NCBI GenBank assembly: GCA_039819485.1
Contig: JBCBRY010000039.1
Coordinates: forward strand, 1 to 64,000
DNA length: 64,000 bases
From: UBA6168 sp039819485
GTDB lineage: Bacteria > Bacteroidota > Bacteroidia > Chitinophagales > Saprospiraceae
Reading direction: 5' to 3'
The translations under genes were made by a program, and so were the position numbers. Below the pieces are notes generated by a model that ran no database searches, had not been told where the DNA came from, and saw only the letters and a program-made list of their open reading frames with translations. This document shows positions 62,505-64,000 of the stretch, in pieces. The first letter of the stretch is position 1; each line of letters begins with the position of its first letter.

Positions 62505-63728
62505 CTATTCCCGATTGGCCACTTCATAAATCTCTTCTTGTAATATTTCAGCTTCGCACATATCCAATTGTTGTTTGGCTAGAATATGTTCTTTCCTTAT
62601 TGGCAGCAGAGTGTCGATCAGGGCACTGATCAACCGCTCCCGGTGTACCCGGTTGCGTTCTCCTAATTTCAACAACCACAAGTCCAGATCTTTAATGGGC
62701 ACCGGCGGCAGCGGTTGGACAAAACGGACGCTGTCAGGGTATTTCATACAAAAACGATGGATGGCCTTCAGTGCCTCCTGATGTTCATCCGGTGCCGGTT
62801 CTTCAATATATCCTCGAAGGATCACCGGAAAAAAAAATAAAAAAGTAGGCGTATGTTCCGCTGGTTTGGAAAAGGTTTTCAGTATCCAATCCATATACTC
62901 CTCCATCAGCTGCTGCTGCCATTCAGTGATCTGAAAAACAGTCACGATATACTCGAATTTGCTTTCGAGCGTATCCGAACCGGGTTTCAGCATTTCCTCA
63001 ATGGAAAATGGCCGGCCACCTTCAAGTAACCCTGCGAATCTTTTATTGAAATAACCTTTGAATTTTTTGATGGAGAACTTTGCATTGGGCCCCAATGGCA
63101 GGTTTTCTATTTTTACCCGGTAGCTTCCTTCACCTTCTGCTTCCGTTTCTGCTTCGGGCACTTCTTTCTTCTCTGCCCTGCCTTCTTTTTTCCGGACTTG
63201 TCGTTCCATTTGAATATTCAATACCTCGTTATCATTGTCCAGCACATTATCGATGATTTCATAAATAACCAGTTCTGCCAAACTTTGAGGCATTTGGGTA
63301 TCGCAAGCATTAATAAAATAAAATTGGAAGGGCTGATCACTGAGTTGCTCGAAGGCAGTCCAAAAGCTTTTTCTCTGATCCCTGCGGTCGCAATTGACCA
63401 AATGAATTTCACCTATTTCATTGGTAACATCCATGTGCTCCACCAAAAACTGCAACCTTTTTTCCGGATGAATATCCTCCTCTGCCAACATGTCCACCAG
63501 ATTAATGAAGCCATTGGAGATTTGATTTTTCGTTCTCGTAAAATCCTCATAAGAAACGGTTCCAGCAAAGTTGTTCTCCTTGTTCAATAAATTATGGCGA
63601 GTTTTTAAAGCAGAGAGGTCTTTTTGGTAGACAGAGTCCAAAGACAGTGCCCTTTCCAGCATATCAAATGCCCGCCCGATGTCCTGGCTGAGCATATCTT
63701 TTAAGCCTGTCTTCAATTCATTAAGCAT
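62505..63728 (-). CDS. EAD11-like / inactive-STAND-like adaptor of the MoxR-vWA locus
   Basis: 407 residues, soluble. The N-terminal module (about 3-83; RAFDMLERALSLDSVYQKDLSALKTRHNLLNKENNF, then GTVSYEDFTRTKNQISNGFINLVDML) has the helix-rhythm of effector-associated domain 11. From about 107 a STAND-like core without Walker motifs begins (IHLVNCDRRDQRKSFWTAF), followed by an acidic-basic spacer (about 175-200) and a C-terminal region to 407. It looks like the inactive-STAND type described in conflict systems. The gene opens a leftward set with MoxR and vWA-OmpA genes, separated by the A/B repeat composite. I infer that it links an EAD11 partner to the ATPase; no effector motif is recognised. 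Confidence 0.65.
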   Translation of the reverse strand: MLNELKTGLKDMLSQDIGRAFDMLERALSLDSVYQKDLSALKTRHNLLNKENNFAGTVSYEDFTRTKNQISNGFINLVDMLAEEDIHPEKRLQFLVEHMDVTNEIGEIHLVNCDRRDQRKSFWTAFEQLSDQPFQFYFINACDTQMPQSLAELVIYEIIDNVLDNDNEVLNIQMERQVRKKEGRAEKKEVPEAETEAEGEGSYRVKIENLPLGPNAKFSIKKFKGYFNKRFAGLLEGGRPFSIEEMLKPGSDTLESKFEYIVTVFQITEWQQQLMEEYMDWILKTFSKPAEHTPTFLFFFPVILRGYIEEPAPDEHQEALKAIHRFCMKYPDSVRFVQPLPPVPIKDLDLWLLKLGERNRVHRERLISALIDTLLPIRKEHILAKQQLDMCEAEILQEEIYEVANRE

Positions 63729-64000
63729 GAATGGGGATAATGGTCAGTAAAAAAATAACAGTTGTAATTCGTGGTTTCAAAACACCAATATATTGCAATT
63801 TTCAATTTTATAAAACTCAGTGGCCAATGCGCCTGTAATCCTCATGCCTACAACCGCCAATTAAACAATTGAAATAGCATCCGTGCAGAGTCTTCACAAA
63901 ATCTGCTTCCCGATTAGAAAACAGGCTCGGTGAAATAGAAAGAAATATTGCAAGCAAAGAAAAAAATTCATTAAAAAAAAATGCAAACCCCATGTAAGGT
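63729..64000. other. Right-edge non-coding stretch
   Basis: No gene is supported in the final 272 bp, which should hold the promoter of the leftward three-gene set. A/T-rich; no palindrome of note was seen. Confidence 0.4.

Noticed and set aside
1..64000. Transposase, integrase, tRNA or rRNA genes
   Set aside because: Looked for in the protein list and in intergenic DNA; none found. Families A and B are non-autonomous here.

Overview
The window reads as chromosomal DNA of a Bacteroidota bacterium, most likely of the Saprospiria (Lewinella/Haliscomenobacter-like). Supporting signs are a type IX secretion (T9SS) C-terminal sorting domain, a hybrid two-component system with N-terminal propellers, many short SPII lipoproteins, a TPP-riboswitch TonB receptor, starts without clear Shine-Dalgarno sites, at least one TAnnTTTG -7 box, and a clade-II (Sec-type) nitrous oxide reductase cluster. 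No rRNA, tRNA, CRISPR array, transposase or phage gene was seen. The species placement is inference.

Layout. 0.4-5.7 kb: a cyclase-like/SRPBCC protein, an SDR enzyme and a secreted TPR-CHAT protein. 5.7-6.6 kb: palindrome-rich intergenic DNA. 6.6-11.3 kb: a compact ECF sigma regulon, consisting of a T9SS-exported protein, a lipoprotein, the sigma factor and a membrane-anchored TPR partner. All three promoters share one -35/-10 signature (TGTCACGTTT, then GTTTATA 17 bp after TGTCAC). 11.5-13.6 kb: a Crp-like regulator, an SRPBCC protein and small membrane proteins. 14-18 kb: a two-gene DUF4132 unit. 18.3-19.8 kb: SDR plus TetR with paired operators. 20-24 kb: a TPP-riboswitch-controlled TonB receptor and a thioredoxin-like/MsrA-like protein. 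24.1-26.6 kb: a GNAT gene boxed in by two repeat families, and a kelch-type lipoprotein. 27.2-29.4 kb: a membrane NACHT ATPase with an apparent EAD11 adaptor domain. 29.4-33.4 kb: a giant hybrid histidine kinase. 33.6-44 kb: secreted or lipoprotein genes of unknown function, including a tandem partial duplication. 44-46 kb: a GNAT-like protein and a fatty acid desaturase.

46.5-57.3 kb is the denitrification island. A haem-copper-oxidase-like membrane protein, a cytochrome c lipoprotein and an Rrf2 regulator read leftwards. nosZ, a membrane protein, nosL, a fasciclin lipoprotein, a Met/His-rich outer-membrane protein, nosD, nosF and nosY read rightwards. Two nearly identical 24-bp palindromes lie between the divergent arms. 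This is a respiratory N2O-to-N2 module with its copper-site maturation genes. 57.4-63.7 kb is a three-gene MoxR ATPase / vWA-OmpA / EAD11 locus. It resembles the NTPase-centred ternary conflict systems described for bacteria, with an unusual OmpA tail on the vWA protein.

Dispersed non-coding elements run through the window: family A (about 120 bp, five copies), family B (MITE-like, two copies, one inserted inside a family A copy with a 3-bp target duplication), a C/T-rich hairpin family D, and long intergenic hairpins whose arm sequence differs from one gene junction to the next.
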